From CAVXDY01 sp963760715 (lineage in GTDB: Bacteria; Actinomycetota; Thermoleophilia; Miltoncostaeales; Miltoncostaeaceae): a DNA stretch of 64,000 nt. Below the pieces are notes generated by a model. That model had not been told where the DNA came from, did no database searches, and was given only the letters and a program-made list of their open reading frames with translations. Of this stretch, positions 1 through 9,424 are shown piece by piece. The stretch is from contig CAVXDY010000004.1 in NCBI GenBank assembly GCA_963760715.1, forward strand, positions 310,001 through 374,000, in the 5' to 3' direction. A program made the translations under genes and the position numbers. How positions within the stretch are numbered: the first letter of the stretch is position 1; the number at the start of each line of letters is the position of its first letter.

Positions 1-56
1 CTACGCCGGCAGCGAGTTCTCGGCGCTGCCCCCCGGTCCCATCGCGGCGCCGTAGG

Positions 57-1202
57 TCAACGCCTCGTCTCCGGTCTCAGGCGTCCCAGGAGGCCGGTGC
101 TGACGAGAAGCGTGTAGGCGACTCCTCGAGGGACTCCGCGCAACCTCATCTGGTCGCGGAACAGGTAGCCGATGGTCGCGATCGTGCTCGCCACGACGCT
201 CCAGACGAGCTCCGGCCAATGCGAGGGGCGCCAGCGCGCATCGCGCGCGGCCAGCCCCCGGCCCTTCGCCGGGACCTCCTCCAGCTCGAGCGGATAGGAC
301 GACAGTCCCCAGTCCGGCCCCGCGGGACAGAACTCCGGCGGCGGGGCCTCGGGCGTCCGGATGATGTTCTCCTGACGCCGGGTGACCTGCCACGTGAGCC
401 ATGCCGGCATGTGGTCCAGGTGGTGGAAGTCGTTCCCGACGATCGCGCCCAGGTCGACGCCCTGGTATCTCATGCACAACCGCAGGAAGAGGTCGAACTC
501 CATGTAGCTGTAGTAGATGAAGCTCTCGTCATAGCCCCCGCTCTCCTCCCAGAGTCTGCGGTGGAAGAGGACGATGCCGATGTAGCACTCCCAGTAGTTG
601 TCCGACATCGTCAGGGCCATGGTGGGCAGGCGCCGATCGAACCAGGACAGGTAGCGCTCCACCACGGGGAACGATGGGGTCCGGACCGCGAAGTGGTACG
701 GGATCCGCCTCCGATTGGAGATCATCACCGAGGCCTCGAGCGGAAAGGCGGGCTCTCCCTCCTCGACCGCGCGGAAGAACCACTCGAGGAAGTGCCGGCC
801 GATCAGCGTGTCCTGGTCGATGCGCCCGATGTACTCCCCGCGCGAGCGCCGCGCGGCGGCGTTGATGGCGAACACCTCCGCGAAGCGGCTGTCCCGCTGC
901 TTCTCGCGCGCCAGCGCCACCGGGACCGTCAGGAACCGGACGATCCGTGCCGCCTCCTCCGAGAGCCGCACCGCATCGCGCAAGGGCTCCTCGCTGCCCC
1001 AGTCGGCAACGATCACCTCGACGTCGTCGAGCCGGCCGAGATCGGCCGCCTGGCGGGCGGCGTGATTGAGCGTCGTCTCCAGCCGCCAGAGTGAGTCTCC
1101 CTGGAACTGGTCGTTGCGAGAGCAGAGGACCAGCGAGAGAAGAGGCGCCGACCGGGCCGGGACGCCCTCGCGCTCGACGGCGGGCTGGCTGCCGGTCGTC
1201 AC
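57..1202 (-). CDS. Glycosyltransferase family 2-like protein
   Basis: Probable GT-A fold glycosyltransferase of about 381 residues acting in surface polysaccharide assembly. The N-terminal half has a strand of the form LSLVLCSRND, then VEVIVADWGSEEPL, and a metal/nucleotide-site-like YIGRIDQDT, as in GT2 or galactosyltransferase-like proteins. A hydrophobic segment near the C-terminus (LVWSVVASTIATIGYLF) may anchor it to the membrane. I chose the GTG at 1202, five bases after the stop of the upstream epimerase gene; an ATG at 1259 would overlap that gene by 50 bases and add a low-quality extension. It is the last gene seen of the minus-strand operon at the window edge. Acceptor and donor sugars cannot be told. 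Confidence 0.8.
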   Translation of the reverse strand: MTTGSQPAVEREGVPARSAPLLSLVLCSRNDQFQGDSLWRLETTLNHAARQAADLGRLDDVEVIVADWGSEEPLRDAVRLSEEAARIVRFLTVPVALAREKQRDSRFAEVFAINAAARRSRGEYIGRIDQDTLIGRHFLEWFFRAVEEGEPAFPLEASVMISNRRRIPYHFAVRTPSFPVVERYLSWFDRRLPTMALTMSDNYWECYIGIVLFHRRLWEESGGYDESFIYYSYMEFDLFLRLCMRYQGVDLGAIVGNDFHHLDHMPAWLTWQVTRRQENIIRTPEAPPPEFCPAGPDWGLSSYPLELEEVPAKGRGLAARDARWRPSHWPELVWSVVASTIATIGYLFRDQMRLRGVPRGVAYTLLVSTGLLGRLRPETRR

Positions 1203-1206
1203 GTCG

Positions 1207-2259
1207 TCAGGCGTGGATCCGCTCGGTGAGCATGCGCTCGAGGTTGCCGCGGATCGCATCGGCGTCGTGCGTGCCGAGGTACCCGTCGATCGTGGCGTGC
1301 AACCCGTCGCGGAACGAGATCTGCGGCTCCCAGTCGAGCACCTCGCGGCAGAGGGACAGGTCGCAGACGCGGTTGTAGGGGCCGGTGGGCTTGCTCGGAT
1401 CGAAGACCAGCTCGGGGCTCATGCCCATGTAGTCGAGCACCTGGCGGGCGCACTCCACGACCTTCGTGCGCTCCATCGTCCCCACGTTGATGGCGGTGCC
1501 GTCGTCGACCCGCTCGGCCGCGCGGATCGTGCCCTCGACGATGTCGGAGACGTGCGTCCAGTTGCGGACCTGCTCCCCCGTCCCCCAGATCTCGAAGGGA
1601 TCCTGACCGGTCATGGCGCGGGCGATCATCGCCATCACGGCGTGGCTCTCGGGGCAGCGCGGACCGTAGGCGGTGAAGTACCGCAGCGACGCGGCCTTCA
1701 TCCGGCCCTCGGCGTGGTACGCGCGCAGCGTCATCTCGGCCATCAGCTTCGCCCAGCCGTACAGGTTGTCGGCGCTGTAGGGCGGCCGCACCAGATCCTC
1801 GGTGAGGTACAGGACCTCCTCCGGGTCGGTCTGGAGATCCTCCGGGTAGACGCAGCCCGATGACGCGAAGACGACCTTCTCGACGCCCGCCCGCTCGGCC
1901 GCGCGGAAGACCTGGCCGTCCAGGATCAGGTTGGTCGAGCAGTTCACCTGGTGGAGGTCGATGTACCCGCGGCCGCCGTGGTCGGCGGCGTTGTGGAAGA
2001 CGACGTCGATCTTCCGCGTCATCGCCTCCGCGACGCGCGAGTCGAGCAGGTCCTCGTGGTGGAAGTCGATCTCCCCGGCCACCAGATGGTCCCTGAGGTT
2101 GTCGAGGTCGCCGCTGCTGAGGTTGTCGACGACGCGCACCCGCGCGCCGCGCTGGACGAGGGCGTCGACGAGATGGGAGCCGATGAACGACGCGCCACCC
2201 GTCACCAGGACCCGCTGTGTCGACCAGTCCACCCGAACGCCCTCCGGAATCGCCGTCAC
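1207..2259 (-). CDS. NAD-dependent epimerase/dehydratase (extended SDR)
   Basis: Extended short-chain dehydrogenase acting on a nucleotide sugar, about 350 residues as usual. The Rossmann motif GGASFIG lies at residues 21-27, with Ser in place of the more common Gly. ASSGCVYPE carries the active-site Ser near 133, and Y167-x3-K171 is the catalytic pair. The CVYPE segment resembles GDP-mannose 3,5-epimerase-like enzymes, but the substrate is not decidable. The GTG at 2259 is used; an inner GTG at 2232 behind a GGAGGG box is a good alternative start. It probably supplies an activated sugar to the neighbouring glycosyltransferases. Confidence 0.85.
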   Translation of the reverse strand: MTAIPEGVRVDWSTQRVLVTGGASFIGSHLVDALVQRGARVRVVDNLSSGDLDNLRDHLVAGEIDFHHEDLLDSRVAEAMTRKIDVVFHNAADHGGRGYIDLHQVNCSTNLILDGQVFRAAERAGVEKVVFASSGCVYPEDLQTDPEEVLYLTEDLVRPPYSADNLYGWAKLMAEMTLRAYHAEGRMKAASLRYFTAYGPRCPESHAVMAMIARAMTGQDPFEIWGTGEQVRNWTHVSDIVEGTIRAAERVDDGTAINVGTMERTKVVECARQVLDYMGMSPELVFDPSKPTGPYNRVCDLSLCREVLDWEPQISFRDGLHATIDGYLGTHDADAIRGNLERMLTERIHA

Positions 2260-2434
2260 GACAGAACCCCGAACGTATCCGAGCCGTGATGCGGCGGTCG
2301 CACGGCGTCAGACCAGTCTCCGCCTGAACCGGGGTCTAGATCTCGGCGGAATAAGCGGCTTCACGGAGTCGTCGACCGTATGGGGAGCCGATGGGCGGGC
2401 GCGACCAAGGTGGCACCGTCCCGCCCGGCGTCGG

Positions 2435-3625
2435 TCAGAGGAAGTCGGCCAGGCCGGCGGGGTCGTGACCGGGGATCGCCAGCGCCCGGATCAGGCGCTC
2501 GGCGACCTTCTCCCAGGTGAGGTTCTCGGCGTGCTCCGCGCCGAGCCGGCCGAGCCGGCACGCGGCGGCGGGGTCCGCGAGGCTCAGCATCGCCTGGGTG
2601 AGCCCCCGTGGATCGTGCGGGTCGACGAGCACCCCACCGGGACCGATGATCGTGGCGGAGCCGCCGTTCGTGGTGCCGATGCACGGCAGCCCGGCGGCCG
2701 CCGCCTCCGCGTACGCGGTCGCCGACGGCTCGTGCAGGGAGACCATCACGAAGCAGGTGGCCCGGCGGTAGAGCTGCGCCAGGAGCGCCGAGTCGGCCGG
2801 GTCCCCGAGCGACAGACGACCGTGGCCGGTGACCCCCGGCGCGTCGAGGGGCGGGTGGCCGCCCACGACGTGCAGCTCGGCGGTGGGATGCTCGCGGCGG
2901 ACGTGGGCGAAGGCGTCCACGAGCATGCCGCCGTTCTTGCGCGTCCAGTCGAACCCGACGAACAGGAAGCGCGGCGTCTCCCAGTCGCGCTCCTCGGGCG
3001 CGGGCACGTCGTGGTTTCGCCCGATGCCGACGACGTGCACCTTGTCGCGCGTGATGCCGTAGTCGGCCACGATGCTGTCGGCGGCCCAGTGCGAGGAGCA
3101 GCAGCAGGCGGTCGCGGCCTGGTAGAAGGCCCGCTGCCGCCGTGCGAAGCGCTCGAGCTCGCGGTCGGTCATCTCCCCGAGGTACGGCCACGGGTAGCTG
3201 CGCCGGGCCTGGACGATCGTGGAGTCCTGGAAGCTGACGGTCGGCAGCGATCGGGGGAGCGAGAACTCGGTTCCGAGCGTGATGCACCCATCCACGCGCT
3301 CCTGCCGGCGCAGCTGCGAGCGAAGGCTCGCGGAGCGCGTCCAGACCATCGGGCGCCCGAGGAACCACGCGGTCGGCATCCTCCGGGCCAGGGCTCCCCG
3401 CGGCGCGAGGACGTCGCCGGGGCGCAGCCGCGGGATCGCGCCCGCCCACGTCGCGGCGAGCTCCACGCGCGACGGAAGCCGGCCGTTGAGCCCGAGCGCG
3501 CGCCCCGCGACGTGCGTCAGGCCGTCCAGGAGCGAGGCCGGCCACCCCGAGTAGGCCCCGCGGTCGCGGGGATCAGCCGCCGTCACCAGGGCGATGGCGG
3601 GCCGCTCGGAGTTCCCGGCCACCAT
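2435..3625 (-). CDS. Glycosyltransferase family 4
   Basis: GT-B fold retaining glycosyltransferase, about 396 residues. The C-terminal half carries FVGFDWTRKNGG, the nucleotide-sugar site HEPSATAYAEAAAAGLP (E-x7-E) and GTTNGG, followed by GGVLVDPHDP. The start ATG at 3625 overlaps the stop of the upstream epimerase gene by four bases (ATGA), so translation is likely coupled. About 175 bases separate its end from the next epimerase gene; nothing is recognised in that gap. The donor sugar is unknown. Confidence 0.87.
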   Translation of the reverse strand: MVAGNSERPAIALVTAADPRDRGAYSGWPASLLDGLTHVAGRALGLNGRLPSRVELAATWAGAIPRLRPGDVLAPRGALARRMPTAWFLGRPMVWTRSASLRSQLRRQERVDGCITLGTEFSLPRSLPTVSFQDSTIVQARRSYPWPYLGEMTDRELERFARRQRAFYQAATACCCSSHWAADSIVADYGITRDKVHVVGIGRNHDVPAPEERDWETPRFLFVGFDWTRKNGGMLVDAFAHVRREHPTAELHVVGGHPPLDAPGVTGHGRLSLGDPADSALLAQLYRRATCFVMVSLHEPSATAYAEAAAAGLPCIGTTNGGSATIIGPGGVLVDPHDPRGLTQAMLSLADPAAACRLGRLGAEHAENLTWEKVAERLIRALAIPGHDPAGLADFL

Positions 3626-4749
3626 CAGCCCCGCAGGACACCCTGGCGGCGCATCTCCTGCTCCACCGCCTCGGAGCGGTCCGTGGCGTGGGCGGCCTCC
3701 AGCTCGGGCACGAGGGTCCGCAGGCCATCCCCGATCCCGAGCGAGGGCTCGTACCCGATGGCGCCCCGCGTGCGCGAGATGTCGGCGATCGCGGCGTGGA
3801 TGTCCCCGACCCGGAACCGTCCCGAGGGCTCGACGTCCGGCCGGCGGCCGAACGCCTGGCCCATCTCGCTCGCGAGGGCCGTGAGCGGCAGCCCGACGCC
3901 GGTCCCCACGTTCATGGTCCGGTCGGCGGGAACGGGACCCAGCAGAGACCGGACGCTCGCCGCCACGACGTCGTCGACGTGGACGAAATCCCTCACCGGC
4001 GTGCCCTCCTCGTACAGGGCCAGGGGCTTCCCCGCGAGCAACCGGAGGGCGAACGTCATGATCAGGCCGGTGTACGGATTGTCCAGGGACTGGCGCGGGC
4101 CGTAGACGTTGAAGTAGCGCAGGACGACGAGGGGGATGCCCAGCTGGTCCGCCTCCGCCCTGCTGACCTGCTCCTGGAAGAGCTTGGTCATCCCGTAGGC
4201 GGAGGAGTACCGCGGCGGCGCATCCTCCGTCGTGGGCACCGGCACGAGGGGATCCCCGCAGACGGGGCAGCGATGGGCCCACTCCCCCGCTTCGAGGTCG
4301 GCCATCCGTCGCGGCCCGGGATGCACCGTGCCGCAGTGATCGCAGCGCTGCGCGCCCTCGCCGTACACGGCCCGGGACGAGCTGATGACCACGCGGCCGA
4401 CATCCGCGCCCTCCTCCCGCAGGGCCCGGAACAGCACCGCGGTTCCGCGCACGTTGACGTCGATGTGGTGGTCGGACTGGTACATCGACTGGCCGACGGA
4501 GGTCTCGGCGGCGAGGTGGACGACGTGGGTGACCCCGCGGACCGCTGCCCTCATCGCATCGAGGTCCCGGACGTCGCCCTCGATCAGCTCGGCCTCACGG
4601 GCGAGGTGCGCCGGGCGAACGCCTCCAGGGTGTACCTGGGGGTGGAGGTTGTCGAGGATGCGCACGTTCGCGCCCTGCTCGAGCACGCGGTCCACGACAT
4701 GGGAGCCGATGAAGCCCGCCCCGCCCGTGATGAGCACCACATCCGTCAT
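3625..4749 (-). CDS. NAD-dependent epimerase/dehydratase with CxxC...CxxC insert
   Basis: Extended SDR of 374 residues. GGAGFIGS is at residues 9-16, the catalytic Ser lies in VISSSRAVYG near 124, and Y185-x3-K189 is the catalytic pair. Between the Ser and the Tyr sits an insert with CDHC (136-139) and CPVC (161-164), which looks like a zinc ribbon or knuckle. A comparable Cys-containing insert is known in some dTDP-rhamnose 4-epimerase-like SDRs, so an epimerase or reductase of a deoxysugar nucleotide is likely. It overlaps both the downstream GT4 gene and the upstream glycosyltransferase gene by four bases. Confidence 0.87.
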   Translation of the reverse strand: MTDVVLITGGAGFIGSHVVDRVLEQGANVRILDNLHPQVHPGGVRPAHLAREAELIEGDVRDLDAMRAAVRGVTHVVHLAAETSVGQSMYQSDHHIDVNVRGTAVLFRALREEGADVGRVVISSSRAVYGEGAQRCDHCGTVHPGPRRMADLEAGEWAHRCPVCGDPLVPVPTTEDAPPRYSSAYGMTKLFQEQVSRAEADQLGIPLVVLRYFNVYGPRQSLDNPYTGLIMTFALRLLAGKPLALYEEGTPVRDFVHVDDVVAASVRSLLGPVPADRTMNVGTGVGLPLTALASEMGQAFGRRPDVEPSGRFRVGDIHAAIADISRTRGAIGYEPSLGIGDGLRTLVPELEAAHATDRSEAVEQEMRRQGVLRG

Positions 4750-6043
4750 GCGGGCTCGGCCGAGGGGACGGGAGCGCGCTGGTGCCCGGCGGCCGGGTAC
4801 TCGAGCCGGGTGCGGTCGCTGGGGAGGGGGTGCGGCGTCCAGGGATGCCGGCGCAACGGAAGGCGGCGAGCGAGCTGGCGGGAGAGACCGAGGGCGCTTC
4901 GCAGCGGGCCCCAGCGGTCGCCGCTCGCGACCGGCTCGGCGAGGCGCGCGTCGGTGACCCGGGCCAGGGCGGCCTCCGAGAGGAGACGGGCCGACCCAGG
5001 GTCGGTCAACATGCGCTCGAACTCCCCTGAGTGCTCGGGGTCGAACGCGCTCGGGGATGTCCCGTCCCGCGCACCTCGGCGGCGATCAGCAGCTCCCGAT
5101 AGGCCCATCGTTGCCAGGTTCCCAGGGCGGTGCCGGCAGCGGTCGTCGCGTAGCGATAGGGGATGGTCCGGGACTCCCGGTAACCCGCCGCGAGCAGCTT
5201 GTCGCCGTAGGCACGGCAGAGCCGGCCGAGGGCCGGTTCGCGGGCGATGTCGAAGCGCAGGGGCGCCGGCCACCCGTCCAAGCAGAGGCGCTGCGAGTTC
5301 TCCGGATCGAAGCCCGAGAAGTGGAAGGCGCGGAGCGGTTCCCCGTTCACGGTGAACGATCCGCCTTCCTCGCGAAGACGTCGCTCGTGGAGGTTCCACT
5401 GGGCAACGTTGATCCCCGGGTCGCGAAGGACGCAGTGCTCGAAGTACGAGGGCACGAAGTCGAGCCAGCGCTGGTCCGCGTGGACACCCATGGGTTCGCA
5501 GAAGAGGCAATCGCGGCGCAGGCGGCTCGCCCACCAGTCGAGGAACGCCCTGCTGGATTCGCCGACCGCGAGGAAACCTGAATTGAAGAGCCCGCTCCAC
5601 GCGATCTCGGGCTCGCTCGGGCTCCCTCCGTCGAGTGACGGTGGCTCGAGGAGATGCGGCGAGAGGACGATCCCGTGACGCGCCGCCAGAGGAACGACGT
5701 CGTGGAGGCCGGCGTGGATGTCGATGTCGGAATCCAGGAACAGAACGACGTCCGCGCCCTCGCCGAGCAGGAATCGCAGGAGATGCGGCTTCAGGGCCGT
5801 GGTGAGCTCCGCGATTCCGTAGATCCCCCTCATCTGCGCCAGCTCGGCGGGAGGGAGGCCCAGGTCCGCGGGTGAGAGCAGGTCGAGGCCCTCGGACTGG
5901 GCGCCGGGATCCTCATCGATCACGAGTACGCGGAACGACAGCTGATCGTGGTGTCGCCGCCAGCCGTCCGCCACGACACGGGCGTACGGGATGTAGTTCT
6001 TGGCCACGATCGTGCAGCCCACGGCGCCGGTTCGCGACGTCAT
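4746..6043 (-). CDS. Nucleotide-diphospho-sugar transferase-like protein, frame interrupted
   Basis: GT-A-like glycosyltransferase. The first frame (6043 down to about 5060) has IVAKNYIPYARVVADGW, the metal-site-like VVLFLDSDIDI near residue 105 and FHFSGFDPENSQRL. It then falls into a poor tail ending at 5006. The expected C-terminus continues in another frame from about 5070 (FDPEHSGEFERML) to a stop at 4746. That stop overlaps the downstream epimerase start by four bases, exactly as at the other junctions in this operon, so one product with a one-base lesion is the best reading. The span is 1298 bases, one short of a multiple of three. The lesion lies in or next to the tandem GGGACGGGAC. 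The start at 6043 overlaps the upstream GT4 stop. Confidence 0.75.
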
Positions 6044-7230
6044 CGCTCCGCCGCCTTCCTCACGCGCCGGCCGGCCCGCATGCTCGGCACGACCGGCGCG
6101 CGCAACGATGGCCGGCGATTCCCGAGGATCCGGTCGTACTCACCGGCGACCCGCTCGACCATCGTGGCGGCGGAGAAGTGGCGGAACGCTCGCTCGCGGC
6201 CGGCGGAGCCGAGTCGCCGGGCCAACGCGTCGTCGCCCACGACTCTCTGAACGGCGCCCGCAAGGGCCGCCGGGTCGCGCGGGGGCACCAGGATGCCGGT
6301 CTCGCCGTCGACGACCAGCTCGCGCGTGCCGCCGATGTCCGTCGCCACCACCGCCCTGCCCGCCGCCATCGCCTCGATCAGCGTCAGGGGCAGCCCCTCA
6401 TAGAGCGAGGGGAGCACGACGAGGTCGCACGCGCCCAGCAGCACGTCCATGTCGCGACGGAATCCCAGGAACGTCACGCGGTCGGCCACCCCCAGCCGGT
6501 CCGCGTCGGCGATGAGCTCGTCGCGCAGCCGCCCGTCTCCGGCGCAGAGGAACCGCACGCCCGGCAGCCGCTGTGCCGCCTCGAGGAGATGGCGGTGTCC
6601 CTTCTGCTCCTCGAGGCGCGCGGGGACGAGGGCGATCGGCCGCCCCGAGCCATCCTCCAGCTCCTCTCGCACGCCCGGGTCGGGCGGGCCGGCGAATCGC
6701 TCGACGTCGACCGCGTTCGGGACGACCGTCAGCCGCTCGAGGGGCCAGCCCAGGGCGTCGTGGTAGCGCTGCCGCGTGTGGCCCGACACGGCGATGATCC
6801 GGTCAACGCGCCGGGCGAGGGCCCAGACCTGCGCCCGCCGGGAGGGGCCGACCGACACGTCGACGAACAGCTGGGCGGTGGCGACCACCGCCGGCACGCG
6901 CGCGACGCAGGCCGCCGCGAGAGCCCATTTGCAGCCGAAGGGCCACGTCAGATGGGCATGGAAGACGTCGGGCCGCTCCGCCCGTAGGATGCGTGCCAGA
7001 CCGACCGCCCGGGCCGCTCCTCTCAGCCCCTCCGGCATCGCGGGGACGACCCGGCTCGCGATCCCGAACGGCACGATCCTCTCCAGGAGGGGGTCGAGCC
7101 CGGGGGCGCCCGAGTGGAGGAGGGTCGGACGCCATCCTGACTCGCCGAGACCGGTCAGCAGAATCGCGAGCGCCTCCTCGGCTCCCCCGAACGCCTCGGA
7201 GTCGGTGTACGCGAACACCGTCCGGGTCAC
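6040..7230 (-). CDS. Glycosyltransferase family 4
   Basis: GT-B glycosyltransferase, about 396 residues from the GTG at 7230. The N-terminus TRTVFAYTDSEAFGGAEEA is typical for the acceptor-side loop of the family. The C-terminal domain has VPARLEEQKGHRHLLEA, YEGLPLTLIEAMAAGRAVV (E-x7-E) and TDIGGTRELV. The GTG overlaps the stop of the ABC ATPase gene by four bases, which argues against the longer ATG start at 7311. It probably adds a sugar to the glycan exported by the adjacent transporter. Confidence 0.9.
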   Translation of the reverse strand: MTRTVFAYTDSEAFGGAEEALAILLTGLGESGWRPTLLHSGAPGLDPLLERIVPFGIASRVVPAMPEGLRGAARAVGLARILRAERPDVFHAHLTWPFGCKWALAAACVARVPAVVATAQLFVDVSVGPSRRAQVWALARRVDRIIAVSGHTRQRYHDALGWPLERLTVVPNAVDVERFAGPPDPGVREELEDGSGRPIALVPARLEEQKGHRHLLEAAQRLPGVRFLCAGDGRLRDELIADADRLGVADRVTFLGFRRDMDVLLGACDLVVLPSLYEGLPLTLIEAMAAGRAVVATDIGGTRELVVDGETGILVPPRDPAALAGAVQRVVGDDALARRLGSAGRERAFRHFSAATMVERVAGEYDRILGNRRPSLRAPVVPSMRAGRRVRKAAER

Positions 7231-8465
7231 ATGCCGTCCCTCTGATCTCCGTCCGCGAGCCAGCGGGACCACGAGACCTCGGGTTGGACCACGCGCCGAC
7301 GAGTCAGCCACTCCTGACGGTCGCCGACGTTCGGCTGGACGGAGAAGCGGAGTGCCTCACGGTGGAAGTAGGTCTTGTGCAGACTTCCGAGCCACAGGCC
7401 GAGGATGTAGTCACCCGAGGGCAGGAGCTGGGGCACCCGGAGATCGACCACGTACTCACCTGGCCCCGACAGGAGCTGTGGCATGTCCTCCTGGTCCGCC
7501 CAGGCCTGGTCGAGCACGACGCTCCCGTCGCTCGCGTACACCTGCATGGAGATGTCGACGTGAGGGACCTCGCTGGACGCGACCACTCGCGCCCGCACAC
7601 GAAAGGGCTCGCCGCGCGTGGGCTGCGGAAGCAGGTCGCCGCGGTCGTCGACGATCGCGACGCTCTTGAGGCCCACGTCCTGGTCCACGTCGAACTCCGC
7701 CTGGCCCGCCTTCCCCATGATCGCGGAGTAGTACGACTGGATGATCCCGGCGGGCTCGCCGTCCCCGGCCACCCGGCCCTTCGCGATCAGGATCGCCCGT
7801 GAGCACAGCCGCGAGATCGCGCCGAGGTCGTGGCTCACGAAGATGACCGTGCGTCCTTCCTCGCTCAGGCGATTCATCCGCTGGAGGCACCGGCGCTGGA
7901 ACTGCACGTCCCCGACGGCGAGGACCTCGTCGACGAGCATCAGCTCGGGCTCAAGGTGGGCGGCGACCGCGAACGCCAGTCGTAGTTGCATCCCCGACGA
8001 GTAGCGCTTCAACGGGGTCTCGAGAAAGCGCTCGACGCCCGAGAACTCGACGATCTCGTCGTAGTGCCGGCGCACCTCGCGACGGGTCATGCCCATGACG
8101 GCACCGCTCAGGTAGACGTTCTCGCGACCGGTCAGCTCGGTATGGAACCCGGTGCCCACCTCGAGCAGGACTCCCACGCGCCCGCGCGTCCGCGCCATCC
8201 CGACGCTCGGCTCGGTGATCCGGGAGAGGATCCTCAAGAGAGTGGACTTGCCGGCGCCGTTGGTGCCGATGATCCCCAGCGCCTCACCCTCGCGCACGTC
8301 GAGGTTGACGTCGCGCAGCGCCCAGAACTCCTCCCGCGACCCGGCGCGGCGGCCCTTGCGGAACGACGGCGAGAGGCTCTCGCGGAGGCTGCCGTACGCG
8401 GCCTGTTGCTGGCCGAGCCGGTACCTCTTCCCGAGTCCGCGGATCTCGATCACGTTCTCGGCCAC
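7227..8465 (-). CDS. Wzt-like ABC transporter ATP-binding protein (polysaccharide export)
   Basis: ATPase of an O-antigen or teichoic-acid-type exporter, about 412 residues. Walker A GTNGAGKST is at 67-75, the signature YSSGMQ near 157, and Walker B LMLVDEVLAVGD near 180 with the family-typical EVLAVGD, then HD in FVSHDL. After the roughly 240-residue ATPase domain there is an extra C-terminal domain of about 150 residues (VKSVAIVDDRGD-like strands, SGDYILGLWLGS). This matches the carbohydrate-binding domain that in Wzt proteins recognises the finished chain. The GTG at 8465 follows the permease stop by two bases. Confidence 0.92.
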   Translation of the reverse strand: MAENVIEIRGLGKRYRLGQQQAAYGSLRESLSPSFRKGRRAGSREEFWALRDVNLDVREGEALGIIGTNGAGKSTLLRILSRITEPSVGMARTRGRVGVLLEVGTGFHTELTGRENVYLSGAVMGMTRREVRRHYDEIVEFSGVERFLETPLKRYSSGMQLRLAFAVAAHLEPELMLVDEVLAVGDVQFQRRCLQRMNRLSEEGRTVIFVSHDLGAISRLCSRAILIAKGRVAGDGEPAGIIQSYYSAIMGKAGQAEFDVDQDVGLKSVAIVDDRGDLLPQPTRGEPFRVRARVVASSEVPHVDISMQVYASDGSVVLDQAWADQEDMPQLLSGPGEYVVDLRVPQLLPSGDYILGLWLGSLHKTYFHREALRFSVQPNVGDRQEWLTRRRVVQPEVSWSRWLADGDQRDGM

Positions 8466-8467
8466 GC

Positions 8468-9347
8468 CTAGACCCGATCCGCGAACTGACGCTCCGCGCG
8501 CTGGAAGAAGACGAGGCCGGTGACCAACAGGAACAGGGTGGATGCGAACGAGATGAGCATCGGGCCGGCCTCCGCGGGGACCCCGAGAAGCGCCCAGCGG
8601 ACGGCATCGATCACGCCGACCAACGGGTTGAGCGCGAACACGTAAGCCCATCCGCCGCTCGTGACTGAGCTCGCGTAGACGATCGGACTGATGAAGAAGA
8701 GGAGCTGGAGCGCGAAGCTGAGCGCATACCGCACGTCGCGATAGAGGACGTTGAGCGCCGCCAGCCAGACACCGAACGCAAAAGAGACCACCACGGCGCC
8801 CACGCAGCACACCGGCAGGAGCAGGATGGCGGCCGTGGGGGTGACGCCCACGACCAGGGCGACGACGATCGCGATGGCCATGGCGATCGCGAGATCGACG
8901 ACCGGGGCGAGCACGGCGGAGAGCGGGCCCATGAGCCGCGGGAAGTAGACCTTGGTGACCATCTCGGGGTTGCGGACCAGGCTCTCCGCCGCAGACGTCA
9001 GCGCGGTGTTGAACGGGAACCACACGGCGAGACCGGCCAGCGCGAACGCCGCGTAGGGCACCCCCTCGCTGGAGATCCCCAGGCCTCTCGCCGAAGATCG
9101 CGGTGAAGACGACCATCGCGATGAGCGGCTGGAACAGGGCCCACAAGACGCCGAAGAACGTCTGCTTGTAGCGGACCTTGAGGTCGCGCTGCGCGAGGAT
9201 CAGGCCGACGTCCCGGTAGTCCCAGAGCTCCCGGAGGTCGAGGCGCGGGATGAGCCGCCTGCTCGGGCGGAGCTCGACCCAGCGACGTGCGTCGCGTGCG
9301 GGCTCCTTGCCCCCGGTGGACGCCAATGGCGGCGCCGAGGCCGGCAT
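8468..9347 (-). CDS. Wzm-like ABC-2 permease (polysaccharide export), frame interrupted
   Basis: Membrane partner of the downstream ATPase. The first frame gives a cytoplasmic N-terminus (LWDYRDVGLILAQRDLKVRY, then KQTFFGVLWALFQP) and the first membrane segment up to TAIFG. The rest (ISSEGVPYAAFALAGL onward, about five more hydrophobic segments, ending QFADRV) lies in another frame. Removing one base near 9089 gives FGRGLGISSEGVPYA, which matches the usual family pattern at this point; the span of 880 bases is one over a multiple of three. The ATG at 9347 was chosen; a GTG at 9368 is possible. It is the first gene of the minus-strand export operon. Confidence 0.82.
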
Positions 9348-9424
9348 CTCGTCCGTGGAAGGCGTCACTGCCGCCAACGCTACCCAAAGCTTCTGGCGAA
9401 GACGCCCTACGCCCGGGTGGTTGA
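9348..9424. promoter_or_regulatory. Divergent intergenic region between export operon and GT2 gene
   Basis: Short spacer between the permease start (minus) and the plus-strand glycosyltransferase. It should hold the promoters of both transcription units, but I see no convincing -35/-10 pair or operator in it. Confidence 0.35.

Noticed and set aside
1..56. Possible small gene at the window edge
   Set aside because: Only a 13-codon frame on the minus strand; nothing to support it.
2435..4282. A 615-residue glycosyltransferase
   Set aside because: The part beyond 3625 is a shadow of the epimerase gene; the coupled ATG at 3625 gives a normal GT4.
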